Shown in pieces: positions 1-9,886 of a DNA stretch of 64,000 bases. The stretch spans positions 62,001 to 126,000 of the forward strand of contig CANNZV010002306.1 of assembly GCA_947561585.1 (NCBI GenBank), written 5' to 3'. Below the pieces are notes generated by a model. That model had not been told where the DNA came from and did no database searches. It saw nothing but the letters and a program-made list of their open reading frames with translations. The stretch comes from Caprella mutica (taxonomy: Eukaryota > Arthropoda > Malacostraca > Amphipoda > Caprellidae). The stretch's first letter is position 1, and each line of letters starts with the position of its first letter. The translations under genes were made by a program, and so were the position numbers.

Positions 1-660
1 ACTAAGACTATTCATTATTCCAATCGATGCTGGACTATAAGCTTATCAACCCTGTTATTTTCTGCATAAAACTTCTTTATGAGAGGTAATTTCATGCAAT
101 TTTATAACTTACGAGGTACAATTATGAATTCTTCCACTTAAAGTTCTGTCTTATCTCTCGTTCCACAATTAACAATTTATCTTTGTTTTGAATTTAGTTC
201 TAGTAAAAATGAGATTATATTATATATTGTAATTCTAACGGAATTATTTTTATATATTTAGGTGAATTTCTATGCATAAAATGTACTTTTTCATTTTAAC
301 TGCACGTTATTTATCCTACAAGATTATCTCTAATTATAATACTTATGTGTAGCAAGGACATTAAGATTCTTCAGTGTGATTCACTTCAGTTTCTCAATCT
401 TTCAATAAAATAATGGGAGTAATTAATTTAATAAACTTCTTACATTCATAAATTGTGAATGAAATGAAAATAGCACCTGTAAAATATATATTTTCTCATG
501 TCTGATATCGATATTATGCAACAAAATAATGAATTCATTGTGTCAATCATCAATTACTAATAATCCCAAAATAGGAACACAATATTCTAATAATGTAGTT
601 CTTTTATAATGACTTTCTACTCATTATTCACGTTAATTATGAAATATATATGAAATCATC
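1..660 (-). repeat. Duplicated 5' flank of a discoidin-family unit (unit A)
   Basis: Bases 1 to about 450 align by eye with 8213-8775. Shared blocks include the ACTAAGACTATT start, TTCCAATCGATG, GCAATTTTATAACTTA and AGTAATTAATTTAATAAACTTCT. Bases about 430-660 align with 14395-14700, for example around TCTGAT..GATATTAT and CATCAAT..AATAATCCCA. In units B, C and E the equivalent sequence lies directly upstream of a minus-strand gene start, so a further gene or gene remnant may lie just left of the window. Unit A resembles orphan unit D more than the flanks of B, C and E, so the missing gene cannot be assumed. Confidence 0.75.
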
Positions 661-1310
661 TATTTTTGACTCTTTGTTTTAGATTCTTAAAATTGATCAA
701 ATTATTGGTGGCAATTAAACTTAATACAGTATATTATATGTTTATTAGGTAACATTACATGTTATTTTTAATACTGTGCAATACAACAACTAAACGAAAT
801 ACACTTAATAATAATAATATGTAATGTTGAAATGAAATGAATTTCCGATGTTTTATTATTCAATTCATCACACTATACTATAAATCATTGAATAATTCTC
901 CTGGTTAGAAAAGTATTAGTAGGCTATCTGCACTTTTAAAAGAAATTCAAGTAATTAGTAGGCTATCTGCGCTATAGCAGTTTAGTTACATTAGAAAGTG
1001 ATTTGATTTAAGTCTGTTATCACTATGCATACATTGTTCATGGTGTTCGGACATTTGGTAGACAGACACTCATAATGTATAGCCATATTACGTACAGCTA
1101 GCACCGTCAATAATATACTTTTCAAGTGTATATAATGTAATTAAAATGTATCCTCATTATGAACAGCAAGCATATATTGCTCATCAATTTATGTTTATTA
1201 ACAATTATGAATTTAATCGCACAAAGTTGTAGCTTAATGACTTGTCTTACATCTTTGAAAAAGAAGTAGCAGTAACAATATATTGGCGATGTGAAGGCAA
1301 AATAAAGCCT
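661..1310. other. AT-rich gene-less stretch
   Basis: No coding region is supported. The one visible pattern is a direct duplication of TAGTAGGCTATCTGC at about 916-930 and 957-971. The short open frames here are AT-rich and resemble no family I recognise. Confidence 0.6.
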
Positions 1311-1510
1311 TTCGGCCAAATGTCCGTTATGCTAAATTTATTTCGGCCAAATGTCCGTTATGCTAAATTTCTTTCGGCCAAATGTCCGTTATGCTAAATT
1401 TCTTTCGGCCAAATGTCCGTTATGCTAAATTTCTTTCGGCCAAATGTCCGTTATGCTAAATTTCTTTCGGCCAAATGTCCGTTATGCTAAATTTCTTTCT
1501 GTCAAATGTC
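1311..1510. repeat. 31-bp minisatellite, about 6 copies
   Basis: The word TTCGGCCAAATGTCCGTTAT recurs at 1311, 1342, 1373, 1404, 1435 and 1466, an exact 31-bp period, and decays after about 1500. The copies are almost identical, which suggests recent expansion. The motif belongs to a loose group of GGCCAAA / GTCCG words also seen near 4.1, 11.7 and 16.9 kb. Confidence 0.95.
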
Positions 1511-1734
1511 TTTAACAAATGTCCACATGACTCTGCATTGTCGATCATTCTTCACATTGATTATATAATGATTATAGTTTGTACAGTTTCTACATTTTCA
1601 CAAAAATTCTACTATAATATACACAATAATTTTGTATCAGAAATACGTAGAATAAATAGTGAAGTGGGCATTTTTCTTTTATTCAACAGCAGTAAATATA
1701 CTTTCGGTGGGCACACTGTATATTAGATATGCAA

Positions 1735-1840
1735 CTATTATATATGATTATATTATATTGATTACATATTGATTATATTTTATTGATTAAATTTTGATTA
1801 TATTATATTGATTAAATATTGATTATATATTGCTTATGTA
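1735..1840. repeat. ATTGATTA-type AT-rich degenerate repeat, split by the Tc1 element
   Basis: Repeated words such as TATTGATTAAATATTGATTA fill this stretch. The same kind of sequence resumes on the other side of the Tc1 element (3436-3730) and recurs at about 8783-8910. The transposon therefore appears to have landed in a pre-existing AT-rich degenerate repeat, a TA-rich target. Confidence 0.7.
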
Positions 1841-1842
1841 TA

Positions 1843-2052
1843 CACTGCGTTCGGTTTGATTATGTATGCCAAAATTTTCTATTCAAAAATAACAATTTTT
1901 ACATTAAATTTCATTTTTACAGATCAATGTAAATGTGGTGAGTTAACTTTATCATTTGGATACCTAGAGTGCTATTTTATCATTTTATAAACAAGCTCTG
2001 GCATCAATTTCAATTTTTTTGTTATGACAACCGTTCAGTTAGATTAAGCAAG
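1843..2052 (+). repeat. Left IR/DR arm of the Tc1 element
   Basis: The outer binding-site-like repeat is at 1843-1867 and the inner one at 2031-2052. The two share a GTTC.GTT.GATTA.G core. Both have inverted partners at 3409-3433 and 3228-3249; the inner pair matches at 20 of 22 positions. In the known family these repeats bind the transposase N-terminal paired-like domain; here that role is inferred. Confidence 0.75.
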
Positions 2053-2081
2053 CTGTCAATTTCAGACGGTATTCTGCAACT

Positions 2082-3085
2082 ATGGGTAAAAGAGCTGGCT
2101 TGAATAATGCGGCCCGTGCTAGAATCACTTCCCTGCTTGGTGAAGGTAAAGGTACACTTGAAATTTCAAGAATTATGGGCAGGGATCATCGTACAATAAA
2201 GTCCTTCGTGTTTTCCGGGAAAACTGGCAGAAAAACGCCGGAAAGATTCCACTTAAAGAAGGTTTCACCAAGAGATCTCCGTAATTTGAAGCGAGAGATG
2301 GCGAGGAATCCCAATGCGACCAGCAAATCAATTTTCGATGCTGCAGCTGCCCCTAAAGTGGGCAAAACGACGCGATGCAAGGCACTCCAATCCATCGGTA
2401 GGGTGAAGAGCCACATCAAACGGCCACTTCTCAGCAAGAAACACAAGGCAAAGCGAGTTGAATGGGCAGAACGGTATCACAAGCTTAACTTCTCCAATGT
2501 TATCTTCACTGATGAATGTCGTGCAACCATGGACGGACCGGATGGCTGGGCGCGTGGTTGGGTCCTCGATCAACGTCAACCAAGCGTCGCCAACAAAGAG
2601 GTGGTGGAGTAATGTTTTGGACTGGCATTCAAGGCAGCGCAATTATTGGGCCATTCATGGTTCCTGAAGGAGTAAAAATCAATGCAAAAGCGTATTACGA
2701 GCTTCTGGATAAGTTCCTTCTTCCATGGTTAAAGAACCAGCCACTGCTGAGAAGAAAAAAATTAATTTTTCAGCACGATAATGCTCCAGCACATAAAGCA
2801 AAGTTCACTGACAACTGGCTTAACAGTTACAGCTTCGGGAAGGAAAAGATAATGGTGTGGCCAGCAAATAGCCCGGATCTGAACCCCATCTAAAACCTTT
2901 GGGCAATAATCAAGAGACGTGTTTATCAAGACGGGAGGCAATTTACAAGTACTGCTGAACTGTGGAGAGCAATACAAGATGCTGTTGCCACTGTAACTCC
3001 AGCTGAAATCAAGAAACTTACATCATCAGTTGATTCTCGGGTCATGAAGATCATCAAAACTGGTGGTAGCCATATTTCTTATTAA
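2082..3085 (+). pseudogene. Tc1-like DD37E transposase, broken by a frameshift and a nonsense codon
   Basis: The reading frame starts at ATG 2082 and encodes an N-terminal helix-turn-helix region (residues about 5-45) followed by a DDE domain. The first catalytic Asp is in IFTDECRATMDG (residue 144, bases 2511-2513), followed by GWARGWV. The frame is lost at about 2565-2600 and continues in another frame (GGGVMFWTG, then VPEGVKINAKAYYELL). The second catalytic Asp is in FQHDNAPAH. The third acidic residue is expected in SPDLNPIE, but its codon reads TAA (2891-2893). Counting from the second Asp puts 37 residues before it, so this is a DD37E arrangement rather than the common DD34E. Downstream of the stop the frame continues with NLWAIIKRRV and ends at TAA 3083-3085. 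Length and order fit a full Tc1-like transposase of about 335 residues; the enzyme is dead. Confidence 0.9.
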
Positions 3086-3435
3086 TCACCTAAAATAAAA
3101 CAGTTTTAGTCAACTTTCATGTTGTATTTGAATGTTTTTGGCATTATTAGTGCATCTTTAATTAAATAAAGATAAATTATTAACCTTGTTTATCATTTAA
3201 ACCTTCAAAATTCGATTAAGTTAAACACTTGCATAATCTAGCTGAACGGATACCAAATCAAAAATGTCAATATATTGTTATTTTATGTTTATGAATTGTG
3301 AAATTAGTGTTTAAAGCATTAGAATTTTAAAAATACGTCTTCTAGTTTTGATATATCTGTTGACATCCAATGCATTGTGAACATTATTAATTTTATCATG
3401 AAAAAATCAATATGCATAATCAAGCCGGCAGTGTA

Positions 3436-3730
3436 TATTCATTATATGTTCATTAAATATTGAATAAAAATATGCTAATTATTGATTGAATATTATCAAA
3501 ATCAATATTTCAGATTGATTGAATATTAAATAAATATAGAAAAAAAACATTTTTTTTAATATCATTAACAGTGTTTTTATAATATCTTCCAACATTGATA
3601 AAATATTAGTATTAAAATATTATATTGATTAAATATTGACTTTATAAATGGGTTAATATTGATTAAATATTTTTCATTCATGTATCAATACTGATTATGC
3701 ATATAATAACGATTTAAACTTTAAAGAATA
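3436..3730. repeat. AT-rich degenerate repeat resuming after the Tc1 element
   Basis: Words of the ATTGATTAAATATTGA type recur through this stretch, like those left of the transposon at 1735-1840. Spacing is irregular. No coding potential is visible. Confidence 0.65.
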
Positions 3731-3753
3731 TTTCTTAATAGAAGTATTGTGAA

Positions 3754-3783
3754 CTACGATACAAATTACAATTTGTATCGTAG
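3754..3783. repeat. Perfect 13-bp hairpin
   Basis: CTACGATACAAAT (3754-3766) is followed by the 4-base loop TACA and its exact reverse complement (3771-3783). There is no U-tract or gene context to suggest a function. Confidence 0.8.
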
Positions 3784-4074
3784 GTAATTGGTGATCACAA
3801 TCAGTATTCCTGTATTTTCTTTTTTGATGGATTTCGGCACTTTAAACCCACATATTTGGATTAAATATGCTTAGTGAACCATTCAATGACAAGTGGAATG
3901 ATAGTAGAGTCCTTTTCAATAAAAATATCCTTATATTTATATTAATAACTATAAATAAATTATAAGATAAAAGTGCATTATACCAACCGCTTATTTTGTT
4001 GAAAAAATAATTTGCTCCACTTAAATGAATACGCTTTTACCAATTTTATTTATATCACTTTAATTTTCAATCGG

Positions 4075-4140
4075 ACACGAATTGTCCAGATGACGAATTT
4101 TCCGGTAACGAGTTGTCCGGGGTCGAATTGTCTGAGCCCC
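4075..4140. repeat. Short degenerate GTCCG/CGAATTG tandem motif
   Basis: CGAATTGTCC, CGAATTTTCCGG, CGAGTTGTCCGG and CGAATTGTC follow one another at about 17-bp spacing. The words resemble the CCGGACAATTGCCACC array at 16.85 kb. Only four degenerate units are present. Confidence 0.55.
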
Positions 4141-4299
4141 ATATGTTAACTATATATATAATTGATCAACAGTTTCAAAAAATTTCAGACCATTTGGTTG
4201 AAATATTTTTTAGTTATGTAAATAACAATATGATAAATAAATAAATACCCCCTAAAGCATCACCATCTGCATCTACGAAGCTAATTAATTAGTTCTTAA

Positions 4300-4458
4300 A
4301 TTATGAATTGAATTTCCAGTTCATTATTTCTCAACTATCAATTTTCAATGAATAAAAATTATTAAAATGTTTAAAAAATATCAAAATTGCTAGTCTCTGA
4401 TACTAATTTCTTCATACCGTTATGAGTTCTCTTGTGATGTCATAGTTTGGTTCACTGT
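4300..4458 (-). repeat. Duplicated 3' flank of discoidin-family copy B
   Basis: This stretch aligns with about 9690-9886, downstream of copy E. Shared blocks include ATCAATTTTCAATRAATA, ATTAAAATG.TTAAAAAATATC and TAGTCTCTGATAC. The duplication unit therefore includes at least 150 bp downstream of the stop codon. In copy B the stop codon lies inside an AATAAA word on the minus strand (near 4457-4464), which could serve as a polyadenylation signal. Confidence 0.75.
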
Positions 4459-5238
4459 TTATTTAATAGAAATGTCACATATGTATAAAACAACTGATCG
4501 CTTGTGGATCAGAAGGTACCTACCAAAGAGCTTCTCCTCCAATTGGAAATGATGCAGTTGAGCCTTAATAGTTGGTGCAACTGTCTCTCCTATTTTCACG
4601 AAACCGTCAAAATCCTTCTCTTCAATCCTGGTGGTATTTGCTGTCTTTCCAAGGTAGATGTCTGTTTTCTCAAAGTATTCTGCCATATCACTAGCTCCTG
4701 AATCTACATTAGATCGTAAGGTGATTTCCGAGATGGGTTTCTCTTCACCTAAGTCAAACAGAAGGTAAATGAGAGGGTTTGAATTGTATTCCGAATGGTA
4801 ACAGTCCTTATATTTATTTTGGTAGTAGATACCATCCACCAAAGTATTTCTTGGAGCATGAACAATTTGTCCATTGGAACGAAACTCCGGAGTTCCAACT
4901 ACCGTTGCGCCTGTTGCGAAGTTCATCTTCATCCTCGTGTAGCAGATGAGTTTTGGCTCTCCGTTACCTGGATGATTATAATAGACAATCAACCGAGAGA
5001 TAATACACACCTCATCTTCTTTGAAGCAAGCTAGGTTGCACCAATTCTTGACGAAGCAGTGCTGAATGCAGTGGAATTTGTTTTTAGCTGTCATGCGAAT
5101 CTGAATGCCACCCTGATCTGTCGTGTCCAAACTGCTTTCGGAGAGGGACACGAATCGTAGAACTTCTCTCAAATTAGCGTCTGCGATAACTAAGCAGCAG
5201 ATAATTACCAGCAGGTAACACAAAAATGATGGTGACAT
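4459..5238 (-). CDS. Secreted PAN/apple plus F5/8 type C (discoidin-like) protein, intact copy B
   Basis: This is a 259-residue open frame without introns, starting at ATG 5238-5236. Residues 1-21 form a typical signal peptide (MSPSFLCYLLVIICCLVIAD and A). Residues about 22-101 carry a PAN/apple-like cysteine pattern: Cys57, 61, 67, 71, 78 and 99. Residues about 105-259 resemble an F5/8 type C (discoidin/fucolectin) domain, with LVDGIYY, the core LIYLLFDLGEEKPISEITLR, the late strand GRYLLIHK and the closing ICDISI. Cys146 and Cys254 are placed to close the domain by a disulphide, and NTT at residue 201 is a possible glycosylation site. Such domains bind sugars or lipids in known families, so a secreted lectin-like or adhesion role is inferred; the ligand is unknown. 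A TTATTTTCAG just before CAATG could be a splice acceptor joining a 5' UTR exon. Related copies lie at 5.7-7.6 and 9.9-10.7 kb on the same strand. Confidence 0.85.
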   Translation of the reverse strand: MSPSFLCYLLVIICCLVIADANLREVLRFVSLSESSLDTTDQGGIQIRMTAKNKFHCIQHCFVKNWCNLACFKEDEVCIISRLIVYYNHPGNGEPKLICYTRMKMNFATGATVVGTPEFRSNGQIVHAPRNTLVDGIYYQNKYKDCYHSEYNSNPLIYLLFDLGEEKPISEITLRSNVDSGASDMAEYFEKTDIYLGKTANTTRIEEKDFDGFVKIGETVAPTIKAQLHHFQLEEKLFGRYLLIHKRSVVLYICDISIK

Positions 5239-5560
5239 TGCTGAAAATAACTCAAGCAGAGATTCACTTTGTTAAGAACTGTGTCTAAGGTACGTTTATT
5301 CTCTTTGACTTCAACTTCGTTACTAAGGCTTTTTCATTATTAGAATCAACGCTGTACGATAGGTTATCAAACTGGTTATTTTCAGCATAAAAGTTTGGAA
5401 TTAGAGATACTAATAATATGCAGTAGTTCCCAACCTTTCTTATTTGCGACAATTTTAGTTTCTTCTTCTGAAAGTTCTGACATTAACTCACGACATAATT
5501 GACATTCTCATTATTTCTTAGTAGTTGTATCAAATAATGATGGATTCAAACTTATTTTGT
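5239..5560 (-). promoter_or_regulatory. Conserved 5' flank of copy B
   Basis: The first 95 bases upstream of the start are nearly identical in copies B, C and E, including the TTCAACTTCGTTACTAAGGC word read on the plus strand. Next to the start, the minus strand reads TTATTTTCAGCAATG in B, a good splice-acceptor sequence that is kept in C. Conservation of the proximal flank may reflect a shared promoter and leader, or simply recent duplication. No clear TATA box was identified. Confidence 0.5.
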
Positions 5561-5580
5561 TTGGAGTAACATTATGATTA

Positions 5581-5705
5581 AAGATAACTAGTTTAATTAA
5601 CTAGTTATCTTTACAAGTAATACAAGTAATAATACTAGTATTATAACTAGTGATAATTATAACTATCATTACTCGTAATAATATTACTTGTATTATTAAA
5701 CAGTA
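5581..5705. repeat. AT-rich palindromic tract replacing the 3' end of copy C
   Basis: A perfect 13-bp hairpin, AAGATAACTAGTT with spacer TAATT, spans 5581-5611. It is followed by repeated ACTAGT, ACAAGTAATA and related words up to about 5705. Homology of copy C to copies B and E stops at about 5720, next to this tract, so a rearrangement at this AT palindrome probably removed the last residues of the gene. Confidence 0.65.
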
Positions 5706-6154
5706 ACAGCGGAACGCTGCACTTGTGGATCAGAAGGTACCTACCAAAGAACTTCTCTTCCAGTTGGAAATGATGCAGTTGAGCCACAATAGTTGGTGCA
5801 ACTGTCTCTCCTATTTTCACGAAACCATCAAAATCCTTCGCTTCGATTCTGGTGATATTTGCTGTCTTTCCAAGATAGATGTCTGTTTTCTCAAAGAGTT
5901 TTGCCTTATCACCAGCCCCTGAATTTACATTAGATCGTAAGGTGACTTCCGTGATGGGTTTCTCTTCACCTAAGTCAAACAGAAGGTAAATAAGATGGTT
6001 TGAGCGAATGGTAACAGTCCTTATATTTATTTTGGTAGTAAATACCATCCACCAAAGTATTTCTTGGAGCATGAGCAATTTGTCCATTGGAACGAAACTC
6101 CGGAGTTCCAACTACCGCTGCACCCGATGCGAAGTTCATCTTCATTCTCGTGTA

Positions 6155-7313
6155 ACTGTAAAAAAATACAAACTTATTAAAAGGATTTATTTGTATTTCA
6201 GAAAATAAAAAAGATTTGCATTATTTAAAAAGTATTTTTATTAATTAATATTGTAATTAATTTAACTATTAGCTACGTTTAAATTTGCTCGGATATTGTA
6301 TTCAATTAGGGCGATTGGAAGTACAGTTTGCTGGAGGTGTTTGGGAACTATTTGAAGTTGAATGGGTTGGTCTCAAGTTGTCGGACGCTGTACACGAATT
6401 ACCGATCAGAGCTGGAAAATGGAATTCTATTAATATAGAGATTAGAGATAGATAATTATTGTAAGCGGATTATTTAAAAGTTTTAGTTTAAAGTTTTAAT
6501 TTAAAGTTTTAGTTTAAAGTTTTAGTTTAAAGATTTAGATTTTAAGAATTAGATTTTTTAAGAATTAGATTCTTTAAGAATTAGATTTTTTAAGAATTGG
6601 ATTTTTTAAGAATGAGATTTTTTAAGAATTAGATTTTAAGAATTAGATTTTAAGAATTAGATTTTAAGAAATAAATTTTAAGAATTAAATTTTAAAAATT
6701 AGATTTCATTTAAATCGTCAGCCTTTAACTAACTGGACTTCTTTAGGTATCGACAATTAGTAATAAGAACACACCACCACTAATACCCACAGCTTACCAT
6801 ATTAGTCTGTCTTCACTGCTCTTGTCTCTTCCTTGTCGATTACGCCACGTTATGATGATCAGTCTACTGCTTCACCATAGAGATTTGTCTACGTGAATGC
6901 TACTGGTAGCGACATTCAAAGTCCGGACAATTGTCGAAAGGAGATGAGGTGGTGGACAATTAATGGATGCGTCTAAAATCTCTCATCGTAGCTAGCGTGA
7001 AACTTTATTTCCTCATAATGATAATTCAACAGTTGGAGAAGAATTAAAGTTATAGATTTGAGGGTGTTAGGTTGAGGGCATCAATAGAACACTATTTTTT
7101 GTTGTTCTATGGTTGGGATGCTGGAGAAGACTGACTGGCTGTAAAATACTAGACTAGACATTGATTAAAAATTGAAGGTGGTACTAGACTAGACAGTGAG
7201 GTGGAATATGCTAATTGTCAATTTGGCCCATTTAGCATTAATATTTAGTAAATATTATTATTTTGATATTGAATAATTTAATGAATTGCATTGCTCACAA
7301 TAATTATCGTACA
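6155..7313. mobile_element. 1.16-kb insertion in copy C with a short target duplication
   Basis: Copies B and E read CTCGTGTAGCAGTTGAG (plus strand) across this point. In copy C the site is split into CTCGTGTA at 6147-6154 and TAGCAGTTGAG at 7315. GTA (or TA) is duplicated at the two edges. The insert begins ACTGTAAAA and its other end, read inverted, begins TGTACGATA, so only a very short terminal similarity (TGTA) is seen. The interior holds an AT-rich tandem repeat (6473-6710) and otherwise non-repetitive sequence, including an open stretch of about 42 codons near 6309-6437 that I do not recognise. No transposase is visible. A non-autonomous DNA transposon is the simplest reading. Confidence 0.6.
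6473..6710. repeat. AT-rich minisatellite inside the insertion
   Basis: Four or five units of AGTTTTAGTTTAA grade into about ten units of AAGAATTAGATTTT with variable T-run length. It lies wholly within the copy C insertion and arose in or arrived with it. Confidence 0.85.
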
Positions 7314-7613
7314 GTAGCAGTTGAGTTTTGGCTCTCCGCTACCTGGATGATTATAATAGACAATCAACCGAGAGAGGACACACACCTCATCTTCTTTGAA
7401 GCAAGCTAGTTTGCACCAATCGGTGACTAAGCAGCGCTGAATGCACTGGACTTTGTTTTTAGCTTTCGTGTGAATCTGAATCTCATCCTCGTCTGTCGTG
7501 ACAAAACTGCTTTCGGAGAGAGACATGAATCGTCGAACTTCTCTCAAATTAGCGTCTGCAATAACTAAACAGTAAATAATTACCAAGAGGTAACACAAAA
7601 ATGAGGATGACAT

Positions 7614-7860
7614 TGCTGAAAATAATGCAAGCAGACATTCACTTCGTTACGAACTGTTTCTTAGGTACATTTTTTCTTTTTGGCTTCAACTTCGTTACTA
7701 AGGCTATTTCAATGTTAGAATCAATATTAAACGATAGGTTATCAAACTTATCATTTTATGCATAAAAGTTAGGAATTCTTCCAATCTTCCAATGAGATAT
7801 AATTTTAGTTTTCTTCTTTTTCAAGTTTTAACATTCACTCACGTCCTAACGTCCCCGATT
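7614..7860 (-). repeat. 5' flank of copy C
   Basis: It aligns with the flanks of copies B and E from the start codon through TTCAACTTCGTTACTAAGGC, ATCAAACTT and CATAAAAGTTAGGAATT. Homology ends at about 7855, at the border with the LINE fragment. Confidence 0.8.
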
Positions 7861-7868
7861 CTATATAG

Positions 7869-8126
7869 TTAAGACCTTGCTGTCTCTCCAAATATTCTAT
7901 AATGACCGTTCTTTTCATTCACAATCTTCTTGCACCCATCAGTATTCCCCACTAACCTCTCCAAATCTGTAAATTCAACTCCTAGCTCCCTCAGAAACCT
8001 CTCCCAATAAAACCCAGTGTTCCTATTCCTTCTTTTCTTCTTCCCATGCCCATAAAATCCCTCATATCTTAGCTGACTATCAATCTCCAACCTCATACCA
8101 TACCCTATTCTCTCCAGCACCCTCAT
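7869..8126 (-). pseudogene. Fragment of a LINE reverse transcriptase C-terminal tail
   Basis: The 85-codon open frame contains RIGYGMRLE, a basic GKKKRRNRN stretch, then WERFLRELGV, DLERLV and NTDGCKKIV. This order matches the tail seen downstream of many non-LTR reverse transcriptases: a GHV.RM-like word, a basic linker, W..C/F...LRELGV and RDGWRKLV-type ending. The catalytic domain is absent and the flanks are unrelated, so it is a short truncated relic sitting between two copies of the discoidin-unit flank. The exact LINE clade cannot be assigned. Confidence 0.55.
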
Positions 8127-8212
8127 ATCAATTTCAAGCCTTATAGATGTAATTCCTAATTATATCAATAAGTCTAAATAGATCTAATTCTACATACGCT
8201 TCGTCTCCATGG

Positions 8213-8775
8213 TTTCAACTCCGTTACTAAGACTATTTATTATTCCAATCGATGTTTGATGCGCAAAGTATCTATCATGATATTCACTGCATAAAACTTC
8301 GGTATGATAGGTAAATTCATGCAATTTTATAACTTATGAGGTACAATTACAAATTCTTCTATTAAAAGTTCTGTCATATCTCCGGCTACATAATTAACAA
8401 TCATTTTATGTTTTGACTAATATAAAAAGTAATGTTGGAATCGATCCTATTTAGTCCCAAGTAAAATTGAGATTATAGGTCTGTATCGATACCTATATTG
8501 TAATTCTAACGAAATCATTTTTTTATCTAGGTGAATTTTAAATATACTTTTTCATTTTAACAGCATGATATTTATCATCAAATTTTCGAAACTAGAATGA
8601 TTCAAAGAGAGTCTCAATCTGAGACATTGAGATGTTTGAAGTCTACCCTATAAGATTATCTCTAATTATAACACACATGTGTAGTAAGGACATTAAATTT
8701 CTTCACTGTGATGCACTTCAGTTTCTCCATTTTTTAATAAAATAATGAGAGTAATTAATTTAATAAACTTCTATT
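8213..8775 (-). repeat. Orphan 5' flank (unit D) without a gene
   Basis: From TTCAACTCCGTTACTAAGAC onward this stretch matches the upstream flanks of copies B, C and E. It matches unit A (1-450) over more than 400 bp, including GTAAGGACATTAA and AGTAATTAATTTAATAAACTTC. The proximal 75 bp and the gene that should lie at lower coordinates are missing; a LINE fragment occupies that place. This is a partial duplication or the trace of a deleted gene copy. Confidence 0.75.
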
Positions 8776-9689
8776 CAATTAACTATTCAATATTAACTAA
8801 ATATTGAATAGATATTGACTAAATAATAATTGAATATTATTTGACTGAATATTTATGTGATATTGACTAAATATTGATCAAATGTTGAGTATATATTGAT
8901 TAAGTTATCTAAATACCTTTACATAAAACTGCAAATAATTTCAAATTTGGTTCTATTTTTATATTTCAATGTGTAATTAAAGTTATTATTGTAATTTTTA
9001 ACAACCACCCTCTGAATCTCAAGCAAAGAAAATTATCAAAATTCTTCTCAATAAAATTATAATAAAGCATTTAGACATATTATGAATGGTTTTCTATATC
9101 ATTATCTAAATACCTTTACCCTAAAAAAACATTAAGTACCTAGAAGTCTAATTACACCTACTTACCATTAAATTTAGGATAACCCGTGATGTAGTTCATC
9201 CAGCGTTCTTGTTCTTTTATTGAATCTATTCAAATCTATTAGAAATTTCAGACAGTAAAGGTTGAGTGTTACTGCTCCTGAAACAAATTAATTACTAAAC
9301 AAATACGGACATACTTCATCAATTTCTTTTCCTAAGCCGTGATATGTTATATAACCTTAGTTTTACAAATGTAAAGCATTTCTAGAGATATTTTAATTTA
9401 GAGTTGAGAACTTTAGCCATTATGTTTAAAATGTTGTAGTAACATATTGCAATAATAAGCAATACCTTTATTCGGATGTCTATATTAACTATATATAGTA
9501 TTAAACAATATGCTTGAAATGTGTAGTTTATGTAATACTAACCAATACATTTGATATACTTTATGGCTCTATATAATTTTAATCAATGTTTTTAATTAAT
9601 TCAAATTAGGTTAACAGAGACAATTCTTAACAGAACAATTGTGATTTTTCTTCTTTTGATGTATGTTCATAACGCTTTAGAAATAAAAC
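8776..9689. other. AT-rich spacer between units D and E
   Basis: ATTGACTAAATATTGA-type repeats lie at about 8783-8910. The rest is AT-rich sequence with no supported gene or RNA. Confidence 0.6.
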
Positions 9690-9886
9690 AAACTAGCAAT
9701 GAAATTAAGTACATTATTCTTAGAATATCAATTTTCAATAAATACAAATTATTAAAATGGTTAAAAAATATCGAAATTGCAAGTCTCTCATCTAATTGCT
9801 AGTCTCTGATACGAATTATTTTATACCGTTATGGGCACTATTTTGATGCCATTACTTGGTCCAAACAATGGACATACCTGTACTGT
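9690..9886 (-). repeat. Duplicated 3' flank of copy E
   Basis: It aligns with 4300-4458 downstream of copy B. A short local duplication (GCAAGTCTCTCATCTAATTG before GCTAGTCTCTGATAC) is present here but not in copy B. Confidence 0.7.

Larger units (their letters stand above)
1843..3433 (+). mobile_element. Tc1/mariner-type DNA transposon with IR/DR ends, 1591 bp
   Basis: The element starts with CACTGCGTTCGGTTTGATTA at 1843. Its other end, read in reverse from 3433, is CACTGCCGGCTTGATTATGC. TA dinucleotides flank both ends (1841-1842 and 3434-3435), as expected for Tc1/mariner target duplication. Each end also has an inner copy of the terminal motif, CCGTTCAGTTAGATTAAGCA at 2031 and its inverse at about 3228-3249, with about 190 bp between outer and inner copies. 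This is the indirect-repeat/direct-repeat arrangement known from Sleeping Beauty-like elements. The intervening arm sequence has diverged. The only gene inside is a broken transposase on the plus strand, so the element is not autonomous. Confidence 0.88.
5706..7613 (-). pseudogene. Discoidin-family copy C, interrupted and frameshifted
   Basis: The first part (7613 to about 7315) encodes the signal peptide and PAN-like domain (MSSSFLCYLLVIIYCLVIAD, then Cys pattern and VYYNHPGSGEPKLNCY). Homology then jumps to 6154 and continues leftwards through the F5/8C domain (LIYLLFDLGEEKPITEVTLR, FGRYLLIHK) to about 5720. Three lesions are visible. Bases 6155-7313 are inserted. Eight bases are missing near 6003-6005 relative to copy B, shifting the frame inside the discoidin domain. 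The last ten or so codons are replaced by unrelated AT-rich sequence. Treating the insert as a GT-AG intron does not rescue the frame, since the predicted junction meets TGA within a few codons. The copy is a pseudogene. Confidence 0.85.
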
